Shown here: in pieces, positions 1 to 14,400 of the stretch
Position numbering within the stretch: the first letter of the stretch is position 1
How the letters are laid out: each line of letters begins with the position of its first letter
NCBI RefSeq assembly: GCF_042242105.1
Contig: NC_092031.1
Span: 22,469,662-22,533,661 of the forward strand
Reading direction: 5' to 3'
DNA length: 64,000 nucleotides
Origin: Pempheris klunzingeri
Taxonomy: Eukaryota > Chordata > Actinopteri > Acropomatiformes > Pempheridae
The notes under the pieces: generated by a model
The model's database searches: none
What the model was told of the DNA's origin: nothing
Seen by the model: only the letters and a program-made list of their open reading frames with translations
Program-made: the position numbers and the translations under genes

Positions 1-1043
1 AGACAAACTGTGCCTTATTTGCAACAGCTTTATATGATTTTTTTTTATATCAGTTTCTCTTTACAGTGTAATATTGATTTGCTATTCCCTGAAAGCTGTT
101 GACAGATAGCGATATAGAAAGCTCCACTATAAGTCGTTTTTTTTTTTAAGTTGCCAAATCAGACAACATTAATGAAAAATACAACTTCATCTCTATTTTT
201 TTTTCTTACTTAGTAGTTTTTTTTTTTTTTGTCCTTACAAATTTCACCCTTTCAATTCCCAAGGCCAATCACAGTTATTTATTTTGTCTTTTTATATTTA
301 TACTTTATCCTGTATTTATACTGACATTCCTTTTTAATTGATTGGGGATCTCTGAATTACCAGAAAACGCCAGTGCAGCCATTTTGACCACGGACATTTC
401 TTAGTAAATCAGCTCTCTTAAAAATGTGACAAAGTGAAGGAACCATTTCAAAAGGCCATGCTTTCTTAAATCATATGAAGTGGAAATGTCCATTATTAGC
501 ACTTGTGAATAGGAAAATGTAATATATTCAGATCTTTACTGTGAATACTGCATATTAACACAGCATAAACTTTTACCGGAGCCAGACTATACACTCAGTA
601 GTTACACTAATGGTAGAATGTCAGACTCAAAACACCTTTTAAGGTTTCAGATTTGTCAGCGATGGTTTGTTTTTCACACATGTAAAAGGTTAAAGGATGG
701 TGCTAGATGAGAAGATTGAAACCACTCTTGTACGTATACAGTAAAAAATAAGGCTGCAGACCAAGACCCCAAGAAATGCGCCGGCTCTGAAGCCAATCTG
801 ACATACTCGTGCTACAGGCAGCAGCTGGTCAGCATAGCTTAGCGCAAAGACTGAAACGGGAACACAGCTAGCCTGGTTCTGTCTGAAGGTGATACCACCT
901 GCCCACCAGCACCTCTATCTGACCTGATCCTGCCTGTCCCCGTGGAACACAAGGCCACGATGAGCTCCCTGCAATTAACACATTATGTCTTGTGTCTTTA
1001 CTCCAACACGAAAAATCACAGCACACTTTGCTTTTTGTATGGA

Positions 1044-1271
1044 TTAACCTTTGTATGGTGTTCGGGTCTGTGGGACCCGTTTTCATTTTTTTTTATCAAG
1101 AGCAAAATGATACGATTAATTGCTTTTCTCAAACTCAGACTCATCCGCCTTGGCTCATATTGATGAGTCTGAGTTTGAAAAAAATGATTAATTGTATAGT
1201 TTTTCTTTTGATAAAGAACATGAAAACGGATGAAATCGGGTCCACAAACCCGAACACCATACAAGGGTTAA
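1044..1271. mobile_element. piggyBac-like MITE with TTAA target duplication
   Basis: A 220-bp non-coding element bounded by TTAA at both ends (1044-1047 and 1268-1271). Its terminal inverted repeats are CCTTTGTATGGTGTTCGGGT on the left and the complement of CCCTTGTATGGTGTTCGGGT on the right, differing at one position. The interior is a nearly complete long inverted repeat: arms with AAACTCAGACTCATC and GATGAGTCTGAGTTT meet near 1158. TTAA duplication and CCYTTG termini are hallmarks of the piggyBac superfamily. No transposase is encoded, so it is a miniature non-autonomous copy. Confidence 0.7.
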
Positions 1272-4200
1272 ACAAATGAAATATACAGTGATCATTAGCG
1301 AGCTTTATTGGTGCTGGTAGGTGGTTTTAATGACCTCCATACAGCCAAACTAACAGCTTGTTTGTTGTGCTAAGCTAAGCTAAGCGTGGCCTCGTATTTA
1401 CCGGGCTGATATGACCACAGTGATCATCTTCTCATCTAACTCTCTGCAACTAAACCAAAGTATATTTCCCTAAATGTCAAACCGTTTCTTTAAGTGCATT
1501 GGCCAACACATTGCTTGCATTTACAGTTATGTCCTCTGTAGACGTGGGGCTCACTCTGGGTTCTGTTTAGACCAAATATGGCTTTTTTCCCCCTGCTACT
1601 TATGAAGTGTTGCACTTGTTAAATGGGTGATATGGTTACATGTAAGCAATTGATGCCCATCTTTGATATATGGCAAAACTGATACTCTTTACTTCCTGTC
1701 TTCTATTGTAAGAATAACCACTGGCCTGTTTTTTACCAGCTGGGGTGAATTTTGCAACAATTTTCCCTGATTAAAAAAAAAAAAAAAAAAAGAAAATCAC
1801 ATCTGACAGAAGCTTCCATGTTGCTTGGCCACTGACGTGCTTTAGTATTGTAAAAAAAAACCAAAACAATATTTGCCTGCATCCCTGTATACTACAGAAA
1901 GAAGAGCAATAAACTTATCACAGCAAAATCATTTCTGCAGTTACTTTTTTTTTTTTTATTCATGTCCAATTCCCAAGAAGCACACAATACAGGGTTTTAA
2001 TCTTTTCATGGGAACTTTATTTGTCACCCCTGATAAAGATACAATATAATATTCATCGCCCTTAATATTATCTTATAATCTAATATGAACATTCTAATAA
2101 ATTGCAATTTATACAACATGTACCCTGGAGATTCATATTCACCAGTGGTAAGTTAGCTTCCTGGTATCCCACGAGAGAAGACCAAATCTGGAAACTGCAG
2201 TGAAACGTCTCCGTCTGTCACATGAGATTGTTCTCAGGGGTTTGCACCATTTCGCATTGCAGATAGAAACGGAAATACCAGAACTGACACGATTCTCCAT
2301 TTGAACTGCAGAGAAAATCATGTCTGGTCTACACATCTTCTCCACCAACTTGGTTGTAATGTTTTACCCCCTTCTGAAGAAGCCACAAGTATCCAACAGG
2401 TCTGTGCCCTACACAACCCGATGATGGTGGCCATTTTCAAACATGGCTGACATCTGTAGAGACCTGTGTCACCAATTCTTTTTTTTTAACGGCGTTTGAC
2501 AAGTCTGAGAATATAATATACATCTTTTTAGCTTTGGCACTTTCCCAATATGGACATCAGAATATCTTGGGTTCTGCTGCATCATTGTTGACCATTCTGT
2601 TTTCAGTCTGACTCCCACCTTTATGAAAGTACAATATTAAAATTGCTGGAGTAGCCCTTTAAGTACAGCAATGTCTATAATGCAATGAAATTAAATGCAT
2701 ACAGTGGGGGGAAAAATTTATTTTTCCACATTAAGCTACAAGAGTAACAATAATAGTGATGCTCCAACAGACACATAAAATATCATCAACTGTATCTGGT
2801 GATAAAGTCAACATCAGCTTCAGTTCCTGCATACTCTTAGCTTATTATGGCTATGTCAAATTAAATCACTTTACATTATTACTATTTGCCAGATTAAAGG
2901 ATAAGGCTGGCAATATTTCATATTATATCCGTGGGATTTGTTGAGAAAAAGTAAATATAAATAATGCTATCCTATCCTTTAAAGTCTCTACAGTGTCCCA
3001 GTCTTGAAGGACCACCATCCATACAAACAAGGTGTGATGTTTGTCCACCAGCTACCGGCTGGTGGACGTGGCTTTCGGAGAAGGAGCGATGGCAGGTGGA
3101 TCTCAGTAGTGTGGAGTTGCAGCCTCCCCGTCGCCTGCCTGTGCGTGGTCAGCTGTAGTAAATGGGGAAGGGGGCGGGCCAGGGAAGGCGTCTCACACTG
3201 TGGAGATGCACCCCGAGTGTACTACACGGTTTGGTGTGGAAACATTCTATCATCAGTGCAAGCCAGAGAGACATGCCGAGGAACACGCTGAGTCCACGGT
3301 GACCTGAAGGGTCAAAGAGCAGTAACTACACAAGGATGATCTCCCTCCTCTCCTGACAGTCGTGTAGTTGGTACAGAAGTGGACATCATGTCATTTAGCA
3401 GCATTTACCGTTTGACAGGAGAACCCTTGCCGGGACTTCTACAAATGTAGTTACTACTGTTTGCCTTTGTATGGCAGCATGGTGGATCTGTGATCAGTGT
3501 GGATGAGCAGTTTAACTGTACAGTGCTATGACAGGCTGCTGAGGGGCATTAGGGCTCATTCTCAAACTGAAGCATGCAGGCATCGCTCTCCTCACTGTAT
3601 GTACTTGATCATCTCTGTGTTTGGGAATGAGCCTTAACTGTGAAGCAGAACCTGGCAGGAACAGCAGATTAGATGTACTATATACATACACATTTACATC
3701 AGTGGACACAAGGTCCTAAAGTAACTTTACATCAGGCAATGTAGCGCTGAACCGGCACCAGTTTAAGCCTCTCATTTACTGTTATTATATAGCAGTCTTT
3801 TTCGGAACGATCGCCAATGATCTCTGAAAAAGCCAGACGATCGCTCAACAACACATGCTCCAGTTCTAATGTACTGACATGTCTAAAAGGCCCCAAGTCT
3901 GTCCGTGTGGATCCAAAAATATTCGGTCCATAATATAAAAAAAAAGGTTTGCTTCCCTCATTGTGACTCCTTAAATTAAATTAAATGATCTCCTTGCTCA
4001 ATTTTTGCTACGTAAACCCGAATCCAAACATTTTACTATCAGCAACATTTGTATATCTCCATGTAATTAAAATACCATTATTTTACATTTGCATACACAA
4101 CATTTATATATAAATTAGAGTCCATATGTCATTATGCATTAGACTAGCGACCCGTAGCGTATCCAGCTTAGATTCAACACTCGTGAATCTCCTCCACTTC

Positions 4201-5030
4201 TTTATCAGCAAAGAGTAACACGGAAAGCAGGTAGCAGGTTTCTCAATAAACGCTGCTTTTGTTTGTTACTTTTGCTGCAGATTAACAGAAGATTAAATCA
4301 CAGATGGCTACTTGTTGCCAGTAACTTCCAGCTCACATCTGGTTAAAGTGAGTCTTCTTGCTTTCTCTACAAAACGAATTGTTGGTTTACCTATTTGATC
4401 TAACAGATTCACACTCCAACCGTACATTTCTGGAAAAAAGGTTTTGTTTGTTGTTTAATGTGCAGTGGACGAATTATTGTTTGATCCAGATGGACAGAAG
4501 AGGCTTTGCAGATAGTTTCAAAGCCGTGCCATGAGTCTTGTTAAATGATCCTCTGGGATTTCTGTTCTGATTTAGATGCTTCACTTTGTGACTCAAAATG
4601 TAATGAGAACATACGAAAGGTACAAACTGGGGCCTAATGTGTGAGAAATGGATCTGTCCCGTCCCAATCGTCGAGTCAAGACAACCTCTCACAGATTGCA
4701 TATTGAAAAAAGAAAAAAAAAAAAGAAAAAGTAAAGCCACGCTACCGAATCCATGAGCTTTCCGGAGAAAAACGCTTTTGCATACTCATTCATTTACAGT
4801 GAGTGAAGGTGCCCACAACAAACTGCGTGAAAAGTGTGTGTGTGTAATTGGACAGTAGGTCTATCTGCATACATCTGTACATGTCAACAATTCAGAGGTG
4901 AACACACATATGCATACATACAGTCCACAATGTACAATGCAATAGGTGGTTACTTTTGTTCATACATCATGAGTGTCACTGTTCAACACTTTATTTGGTA
5001 GATTCTGTATTTGTGTACAACAATTTCAAG

Positions 5031-5071
<41 letters not shown>
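5031..5071. repeat. (TA)n(CA)n microsatellite
   Basis: About 13 TA dinucleotides run directly into CA dinucleotides in the likely 3' UTR or downstream flank of map2k4. Confidence 0.95.
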
Positions 5072-5456
5072 CATATATGTATACTCTACTCCTTTTCCCT
5101 CACATTAAAAGAAGCACTGCATTTTACTGAGACAAAGTTATGTCTTCAAGTTTTTCTGGGTGAAGATGGATGATAATGTTTTGGATTTCCATGACTTTAA
5201 AAATGAGGCGATGGGAGCTGGAAGGGTTTGCTTAACGATATTCATCTCATTGCACCGGGCAATTTGGACTTAGTTCCTCTGTTCTTTGGAGCGTGCGAAT
5301 GAACAAGTGATCCTACGTAACTCTTGACGGCTAAGATGTCAAGCGTCGCATCACAAAACTTAAGTGTCGCACCCGCTGCATGTCGGGTGACTCCTCCCGC
5401 CCTGTCCCCACCACCACCACCACCACCACCCTGCCCCGTCCCCTGGCCTGACTCCA

Positions 5457-8400
5457 TCAGTCCACGTACATAGGAGAGATGGGGGAGGCGGGGATTTGAT
5501 CCAGGATGCGACATACGTAACTGGCGACGTCCACGAAACGCTCCTCGTACATCAGGATGAAGGGTTGTTTCTGGGGGAGAGACACAGTGAGCTTCAGGCT
5601 GATTGCGTGTCACGCTGCGGAGCTCAGTGCAGTCATAAAAACAGCAGTAGCTACGTGTACATGGACCCTCATGTTCCACTGATAATTGGGATGACAGCAC
5701 AGGCGGAGTAAAAATGCCTCATGTGAGCCTAGCGATCATGTCAACACTTATTCCGATCACTTCTCTCTAATGCATTTCTACCTGTGCATGCTTGGCGCAT
5801 GAGGAGGTGATAGTGACATCTCTAATATGAAAGATTCCACTTGGACTGAAAAAAAATATTGTCCATGTAACCGCGGCTGCTGATGGCAAAATAGATTCAA
5901 GCAATCACAGTTGCTGTTCCTGACATCCCAGCTAATTTGGTGTAAGGCAGGGGTGTCCAAACTACGGCCCGCGGGCCAATTTTCATTGGCCCGCAGGAAA
6001 TTCTAAAAATGTATTGTAACACGGCCCACACATGGAACTTGTGCTGGACTGTATTGTACTTCTTAGTGTCACCACTAGGTGGAGTAACTGTCTTGAATGA
6101 GGCAGCTTCTCTATAAAATGAGTAATAGAAGAAGAAATGTGCCACAGGTGACCCAAAATGGCAGAATTAAGGAAACGTAAGAGAGCAAGTGAGTGTAGAA
6201 AGTTTGAGACGCGGTGTGTGATGAGAGCACAGCTAATTACTAATGAAGATCACTTTTGCATTACGGAGGAGCTGCTGGATGTTAGCAGTCTAAAGAGCAC
6301 CACGACGGGTGAGGATGTTTCTGAAGCTGTGCCAGATGCAGTTGGCATGATCGGACTTAAATGGGACGAGCTGTGTGGAGGTACGACGGATGGGGCTCCA
6401 GCTGGGACAGGAGAGCGCAAAGGAATCTACGGTGTCCGCAGAGGGGCAAGAAAGTGGAGGTAAGACTGTTAATTCGAGCACCAGGGCTCTAGCACAGACT
6501 ATTTCAAGCTTCCCTCTCTGATGCTGATGCTGATGCTGATGCTGGTGCTGGCTAAGTTGTGGCTCTGTGCTGCAGCGGTTTTATTCCCTGAGATCAAAAA
6601 TGGACCAGTTTTGAAGCGAGAAGGAGCTCTTCATGAGCTCAGTGATCCTCTCTGGTTGGCATTTTTAGTGGATCTCACTGATCACTTTAACACCCTGAAC
6701 AAGAGCCTACAAGGCAAAGAGCAGCTTGTACCACAACTAATAAATGAAAGGCCACTAATGGAAAGGCTGTATTTTTTCTTGAATCATATTCAGTTATCAA
6801 GCAGAATTTACCTACATTTGATTGATTTTGCCAACTTTAATCCACTAGAGGTGAGGCGATATACATCACCTCTAGTGGATTAAAGTTAGCAGCATAGCTC
6901 ACTTCTAGTGAGTGGCCCAGCCCTTTGTTTGTTTTTCTGTATGTGGCCCTCAGTGAAAAAAGTTTGGACACCCCTGGTGTAAGGTATATCCTAAAACATG
7001 GCTGGTTAGATAAGAAGTCCTACATGGATGTAGCAGAAACACTGATGTTAGAGGTGGCAAAAAATAGAAAAGCTAACCTTGTATTTTGCTTAAATTTAAA
7101 TCTGCATAGATTTTTCTTTTAAGAAGAACCAGCAAACACAACGCTGACATACCATTGCCATAAATGCCATAAATTACTATGGTGTTAGCAACCATTTACG
7201 CGTCCTTGTAGCTTTGTTTTGGTCCCTACCAATTACAGTCATCTGATGAATTGTTTACGGGAAAATATTTGAGTGCAGCTTTAAAAAGCCTGGTTACTTT
7301 AATGTCAGTTCAGGGCCCTTTTAAACACACTGGACACCGGCACTGAGACACAGATAACACGTTCGTGTGCTCGATCTGCAGTGACTGACTAGTATGTTAA
7401 AAAAAAACATTCCAAGAACTCACCAGAAGCTCCTTGTACTTTGGCCTTTTTGATTCATCCTTTGTAAGGCTGAAGAGAAAAAGAACAAAACTCCATGTTA
7501 CCACCATGTGTGTACCAGGAAGGTAGAAATACTCAGAAACGCTACTGAGTGAGCGTGCAGCTCATCTAGGTTTAGCTTACAGCTCATTTAACTATTTCAA
7601 TTCCAACCAACACAAACTGGTCCATACAAAGTCCTTATTTGGTAAAAGAAGTAACACTTGTCATATCACCAAACAAACCGATAAATAACTCAAAGAACAC
7701 AACTGTGTTTGAACTACACTCTGAGAGATCATTTCAGGAAAACTCGTTATGAAAAAGGGCCACTTAATATTTCTATCTGGAGCTTTTTCAAGCTCTTCAT
7801 AAGCAAGTGTCTTTTGCTCAGTTGCCATGGAGATGGCTCTGTTGTACACTGAGCAGACTTTCAAATAATGAAGACTATGACGTGTCTGAAAGCTCTAGAA
7901 GTAAGCTAGTAAGTGGGTCTTTTTCTAAGGCCACAAAAGAATTTTCACTCTGTTTCTGTCGTTTTCAGTACTAAAAGGATGTTGGTGGTGTGTTTCACAC
8001 TGTAATACTGCACTGACTGTAACGGGGCTTACCATAGGTTAACAAAGTTGATGAACTTGGGGGAGAACTGCCTGTCCTCTGAGTCGTTGAGCTGTGGGGG
8101 CTCGCCTTTCACCACCTGTGTCAGCTGATCGAAAACACTATTCCACTTGGGGTAAGGAAACCTTCCCGTGGCCAGCTCGTACTGAAAGCAAACACAAACC
8201 AGCCACTGTGACGGGCTTCCCCTACTGCGACGGCTGTCGATTCAAACTTAACAAAAAGACACAACGAAAGGTGAGATCTCGTGTTGGCAGTATTTGTCTT
8301 ACCAGGGTGATTCCCAAACTCCACACGTCAGACCGGACGTCATAGCCTTGTCTGGAAGCACTGGGGTCTATCCTTTCGGGCTGAGACACACACACACAAG

Positions 8401-11400
8401 GACAGACTCTGTAACACTCACTGAATCCACACAGCAGGAGAGTTTTTGGTTTTCTCTCTCCAATAGGAGGACAGAGGTCAGGGGTCAAAATCTGAGCAGA
8501 GCCTTAAATCTGGTAGAGATCAAATATGTTGATATGGGACATGTCCGTACACATGTGCTGCGTGATCTAACGCTAAGGCCTTCACCGTCACCGGATATCA
8601 GTCGACCAACATGGTGGACGGCGCTCTCTTCCACCAGCATCGGAACATCAGAGGAGGGAACGTGCGTGGAGAACAAGTCCTGGAGGCGTGTCTGATTTTA
8701 GTCAAAAAAACTAAACCAAATCTAAATCAACTCAGACAATTCAGGTTGGTTTTCTCTCGAATTGTGTGAATTGTTGGATTGAATCTGTCCGATGCTGCGT
8801 TCACATGGATTCAGGCCGACAGTGGACGGTAAACCGGACATCGTTTTAGTGGATGAGAGCAGGACGGTAAAAGTGAGGTAACAGTAGACGGCACTGCTGT
8901 CCAGAGTTAAGAATATTATTAATATATGGCCTGTTTAAAATTCCTTTATTCATCATGACATCCACAAGGAGACAGATCAGTTCCCCGCCTCTTCCTGTTC
9001 GGAAACCCCCCAAACCTTTATCTCTTCGCCTCTACTTCTGCAGTGACCACAAAGGCACCATTTAGCTCTCTCCAAGTCAGATGTGATTGCAGATTAAACT
9101 GCACGTGGTGGTGTTATTTGACATGTAGTAATGCTGACACAGCTGTGAATCTTTCCCTCTCTACTTCTGATTGCTCACCGCCATGTAAGGCCTGCAGCCT
9201 GCGTCTCTGGTCTTGGCTATGGAGTCCACCAGCTGACCACTGATGCCAAAGTCACACAGCTTGATGTTACCCCTTCGGTCCATGAGAATGTTGGAAGGTT
9301 TGATGTCTGAAATTATAGAAAAAGACAGTTTGAGACAGAGATCTAATTTAATATAGATATACATACAAACAATACAAACGATATAAAAACGTACCTCTGT
9401 GGATTATTTTCAAGTTTTCTTTTAAGTGGTTCAGTGCTTTAACGGTCTGTTGAAGACAAAGCACATCACCTCTGTCAGACATCTGCCCGTCGGCGTGGAA
9501 CCAAAATGCATAAAAGAGAAGAGAATCGTCTACTCACCGCTAATGTTATTTTGCCTAATATTTCCTCTGGAATGACATAATCTAATGCACAATATACATA
9601 TTTGTAGAATTTGTCTAATGAGGTAGACATGAGTTCCATACAAATCCAACAGTCCCCCTGGAACAACGAGACAAAAATTAGTTTCCTTCCAGTCTGGGTT
9701 CATTTCTAAGAAACATTAAAAACGTGATGTAGGCGCATGTGCCAGTTCTTAATATTAAGAAGGCAGAGTGTGACCACAGACTGGACTTGAGTTTTAGTCA
9801 GACCTCTCTGAAGAGAGCGCCGTAGAACTGAACAATGTAGGGACAGTCACTACTCCTCATCACCACGTCCAGATCCATCAGCAGCTGCTTCTGCTCCTTC
9901 TCGTCCACAGTGGAGCGAATCCTCTACAGGCACACAGCACAAAGACGCAATCACAACTCTGATTTATTCCGACTTTCCAGAGCATCTGCTGCACAGCCGC
10001 TTGACTTTTCACGTCATTTACACACCTGCTGTCTGCCTCGTGGATGCTCCCCAAACTACTGCAGACACTGTATCATTTGGAAGAGGGACTGACGGCTCAC
10101 CTTGACAGCCATGATCTGGCCCGTGGGTTTGTGCACCATCTTGTTCACGGAGCCGTACGCACCGCGGCCGATCTCCCCGAGGTCCCTCAGATCCTCCGCC
10201 GTGAAGTCGCAATGCTGCTCCGGAGAGATCTTCAGCTTCCCCGACGACTCGATACTGTGTGTCCGCAGACGCTCTCTGGAGGAGCGCGGAGGATGAGGTC
10301 GGATCGGACGAGGACATGAGACAGAGGAGGAAGAGGCCACGGGAAGGAGGCAGAGAGGAACATGCATTACGGATTAATGTGGATGTGATGAATATTTAAT
10401 CTGAAACACAAACGAGCTTCCATGAAATGCTTTTTGATATAGTTCTTTCTTTCCTCTTTGCACAAACAACCTTATTTTTTTCCATGTAAACATTTTTTGA
10501 CACCAATGATGAATAATGACTAGTGAATGTGACTGAAGGTGAAGAGGCTCTCGTGTCAGTTACAGCGGAGCACAATGACTGTTAGCAACAGGCCTCTCAA
10601 AGCTCGTTGTGGTCTGCTTGCTGTTCTACTGATCATCTGCCTACAGATGCAGCAATGCGCCAGCAAAAGGCAAAGGAAGAAGACTGCGAGCAGGAAAATG
10701 CAGATGGAAACCATGCAGGCTTAGAATTCTTACAAAAATGGGCTCCGCAAATGTTTTATGAGGAAAGAAATGAAGGATACAGACAATATAAAAAGGACAA
10801 AAGGGGAATTTGAACTTAAACACGAGTTCCCATCAGCCGCCTGTACTCACATGTGAGGGTTCTGGAAAGAGGGGGCCGTCGGATGGAGCGGGAGCTTGGA
10901 GGCCGATTTCACTGGAGGGTTCGCGAAGTTCAGCTTCAGAGCTTTACGTTTACCTGGCAGGGCGAAGACAGAAACAGATCCAGGTTCCCACAACATGCAC
11001 ACCACACTGTGGCTTCGACCAGACGGTACGCACAGTGTGATCAGACGCTCGTCCTGCCTTGAGATGAGCCTTTTACGTGTGTGCTATAAGCAGAATTAAC
11101 AAATCCATGCCACAAACCTCTTGTGTGACCCAAGTACAAGCACATTATCGTGCTTTGTACAGTTCAATCCGGCTAGTAGGCCAGTAGAGAAAGGTGAGGG
11201 GAAGCATGATTTCATGTGTTTTCATCCACAGACTGACTCAAGCTCTTCTCAAGATCAGAGGAAAACACTAAGTGAACACAAGCAAAGTGCCCAATATTCA
11301 AGGGTTCCCAATACTCACATACAGCACCAGTTCTTTTAGCTGCACTGTATGGGACTCCTGTTCATCCAAATTATGTGTAAAGTCATTACTATTGCTGCAA

Positions 11401-14400
11401 TAGAGCTAAAAAAGAACCTTTGTGCAGAATACTAATATTGGGAATCCGTGTCCAAAACATTTCCACTGGCAACTTTAACAAGTGCAACTCAAACCTTGTT
11501 CAGTTCCCTTGAGACATCAAAGTGACCCAACACTTAAAGAGCGCTTGACTCCAAATTGAAGGCTGAATCAAGACGACAGCGTCTGTCACCTGTGAGCGTG
11601 TATTAGAATGTGTACCTGGGAGCGAGGCTCGCCTCAACGCAAAGTGCTCAGTTTAAGTGTTGGGTTGTCTTTGCCATGCCCTGCTCAACCAGCGCCTGAG
11701 TGCAAACAGATCCCTTAAGCTTTAAGCCCCGGTGCAAATGAATCTCTCTTGGCCATAACTGAATTTGTGATAATTAAGCAGTGAACAGTGGACAGACTCC
11801 CCAACTACCAGAGAACCACACAGGCTGTCTCAATAGTATACAGTGGCTTCCTTTCACCTGTGTTATCCAATCAAATGTGAGCGTGATAAACGCATCACCA
11901 ATGTAGAGCTTGCTGACCAATCGCTGTGCAGCAGCGCGGCCGGCCGAAGCGTGGCTCACTGAAGGCCGGTGAGGAGAAGGAACCACTGTAGACTACTGAG
12001 GTGTACCCACAGAGAGTAGAGGTCGGTGTGCTTTGTGTGCGAGTCTATTGCTTACTTTGGGACACTCCAGACAGGCTTATCTGAAACCCTGAAGTAAAGA
12101 AAACACATTTTACTACATTTTCTTCGGGCTTGTTTACGTGCGAGTGTGGGTCATGATTCAAAAGTGCCATCCCGGCGGAAGCCAGTGCTAAATGGAGTAA
12201 ATGTGCTTCGGCTGCTAAAAGAAGCACCGTGGGTTTGATGGGTCTGGTTCGGTGTACCTGTGCAGGTAACTGGATGTGGCTCCATTGTATTCCCAGCAGA
12301 ATGAGGAATAGTTCAGGTTTAGGTAATACTAGCCCAATAGCAGAATGTATTAAAATGAATATTTGATTGGCTCAGCTCTTCTTTTTTTTTTTTCAAAAAC
12401 CACCCTACAGTTATCACTTTGTGACCAATTCCCATGATACGACAAAATGAGAGACCCTTGTTTTAGCGGGATATTCCAGTTCTAGGTGGTATGTCACTGT
12501 GGACCACTGGTGTGCTGCTGCTGCTCTCCTGGCACGTGTCAGTCATGTTCCACACACTGGTGGCTTATGTCTTAAAGGCCCCTTATTGTGAAGCTCAGGC
12601 TCGTGTTTGGGGCTCCCAGTAGAATAGATTTTACATGGTTTAATGTTCAAAAGAACAATTTTTCATCATAGCAGACACGGCTGCTGCAGCTGTTTTCTGA
12701 ACGCTTTGTTTTACAAAATAAAAAAACAGATCAATCTGCCGCTCCGCTTCTCGCCGTGTTTGTGTAACCGGGGGCTGGCGTTGGTAAGGAAAAAAACTGA
12801 TTCAGGAGGTCGGCGGTCGGCAGGGACGGTCAGCCCGTTGAAGGGCTGGAGGAGGTCACGTCAACAGATCCCCTTGTGACATCATAGCGGGAGCTAAATG
12901 TGAATGGAGCGTTTTAAGTGCAAGATGGAGCAGGAGAAAAAAAATTAAAGGACAGTCGGACAAAAAGAGATGCATATTTCTGCTGAAAAATCACTTTTTG
13001 CATAATAAGGAGCCTTTAACAGTGTGTCGGACAGTAGTCCTGATAGGCAGCTGCCCATCACTGATGTTATGGATGTTATCCAGCTTCTTCCTAGCCCCCT
13101 GATACCTTGTGCGAGTTATTACAGAAACAAGACAGAACGCGGTAAGAGAGCTTCACAGGTGGTGGGAGGTGGATCTTGTTATCTTTACTTCATTGCTCAC
13201 CATTTCACCACTGGCAGCAACAGAATCTGCGAGACAGTTGAATTCACCACTTCCTTTCACCAGTGGTAACACGACTGACAGTCCGGTTACGCGTGCAATA
13301 CGCCATTAGAACGGTGGAGACATACCACCGAGAACCGGCACACGTCACCAAAACGGGCCCATTTTGACATGTGTGCTGCTCGATGCAGTGTCTCGTCATG
13401 GGGTCTGTCTACTGCAGGGCATTCTAACGGAAACTTGGTTTGAAAGCATGCAGAGAAGTGGGCAAAAAAAAATGCAGGTTTAAAACAAAATGAACAGTTG
13501 AAACAATAGGGCAACAGAGGAAAAAAGGGGGAGGGAACATTTCAGGGAGTTCCTTTGCCATGATGGGCTGAACAAACACAATGTGAACCCCAGCAGCAGA
13601 CTGAAACCTTGTAAAATAAGTGTGAATACCTGTTTCATTTTGACATCTCCAGCAGGTGTTGGTTTCTGTAAGGTTTGGATAAAACATTTGATACTAGACA
13701 TCTGCCACAGAGTGAGAAACAAACAGTCAGATCTGCTGACACTGGACACGTGACTGCACTGCTCTTCAATCAATGGAAAACCGTCCTGACCTGCAGCCAC
13801 CTACCAACACGCCCATTATCGGACACGACCCCGTGTGACGTGACGACGTGCTTTTTTTTTTTTTTTTCCAGGCAGAATTACACATTATGACTCCCATCAG
13901 CGGACGGTGCCGTTCAAGTTAGCTCACGGTACTTTACAGAAAACAGTTCAAACTATTCTTAGCAGGCTGTAGGTTTTCGGCCGCGGCCAGGCTCGGCTTT
14001 CCGTCCGATAATGGATATATAGTTTGGAATCAGAGCAGTCACATCACCCTAGCTAGCAACGTCCAGACGAATATCACATCAACAACACGCACACACACAC
14101 ACACACACACGCACACACACACGCACACACACACACGTTGTTTCAGTAGAACACAGGTGTTACAGAGGGTTCATTATTTCACACAGTCACGTTATTAAAC
14201 GGGCTGAAATCTCGACAGAAGTACACAAGAAGCTCCATGGCGTCGTCAAGACCAGCTAAGTCAACTGAACGACGTTTACACGTTTATGTTGGCACGGTGA
14301 ATATAATCACCACCCCTAAATGTAGCTGTAGTATCGGTGTCATTTATTCGCCGTGGACGGTGGAGCATTCAAACAGTGGCCTGGCTGAGGGAGAGGAACA

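Larger units (their letters stand above)
1..5456. other. 3' flank of map2k4, no coding gene seen
   Basis: I find no convincing coding exon here on either strand; the open frames are short and without recognisable domains. The part nearest map2k4 is presumably its 3' UTR. A minus-strand AATAAA (plus-strand TTTATT at 4990-4995) is one candidate poly(A) signal about 460 bases beyond the stop codon, and others lie further out. The stretch also holds poly(T)/poly(A) runs, a piggyBac-like MITE (1044-1271) and a TA/CA microsatellite (5031-5071). Near 2625-2665 and again near 18140-18165 there is a similar motif (ATTGCTGGAGTAGCCC or its complement) that is probably the end of a dispersed repeat family. 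Confidence 0.6.

Noticed and set aside
5242-5700. 152-aa minus-strand frame with a poly-Gly run
   Set aside because: It overlaps the last map2k4 exon in another frame; the Gly run comes from a CCA repeat in the 3' UTR.
8094-8695. Plus-strand open frames over map2k4 exons, and similar antisense frames at 10044-10319 and 37067-37444
   Set aside because: Shadows of conserved exons on the opposite strand.
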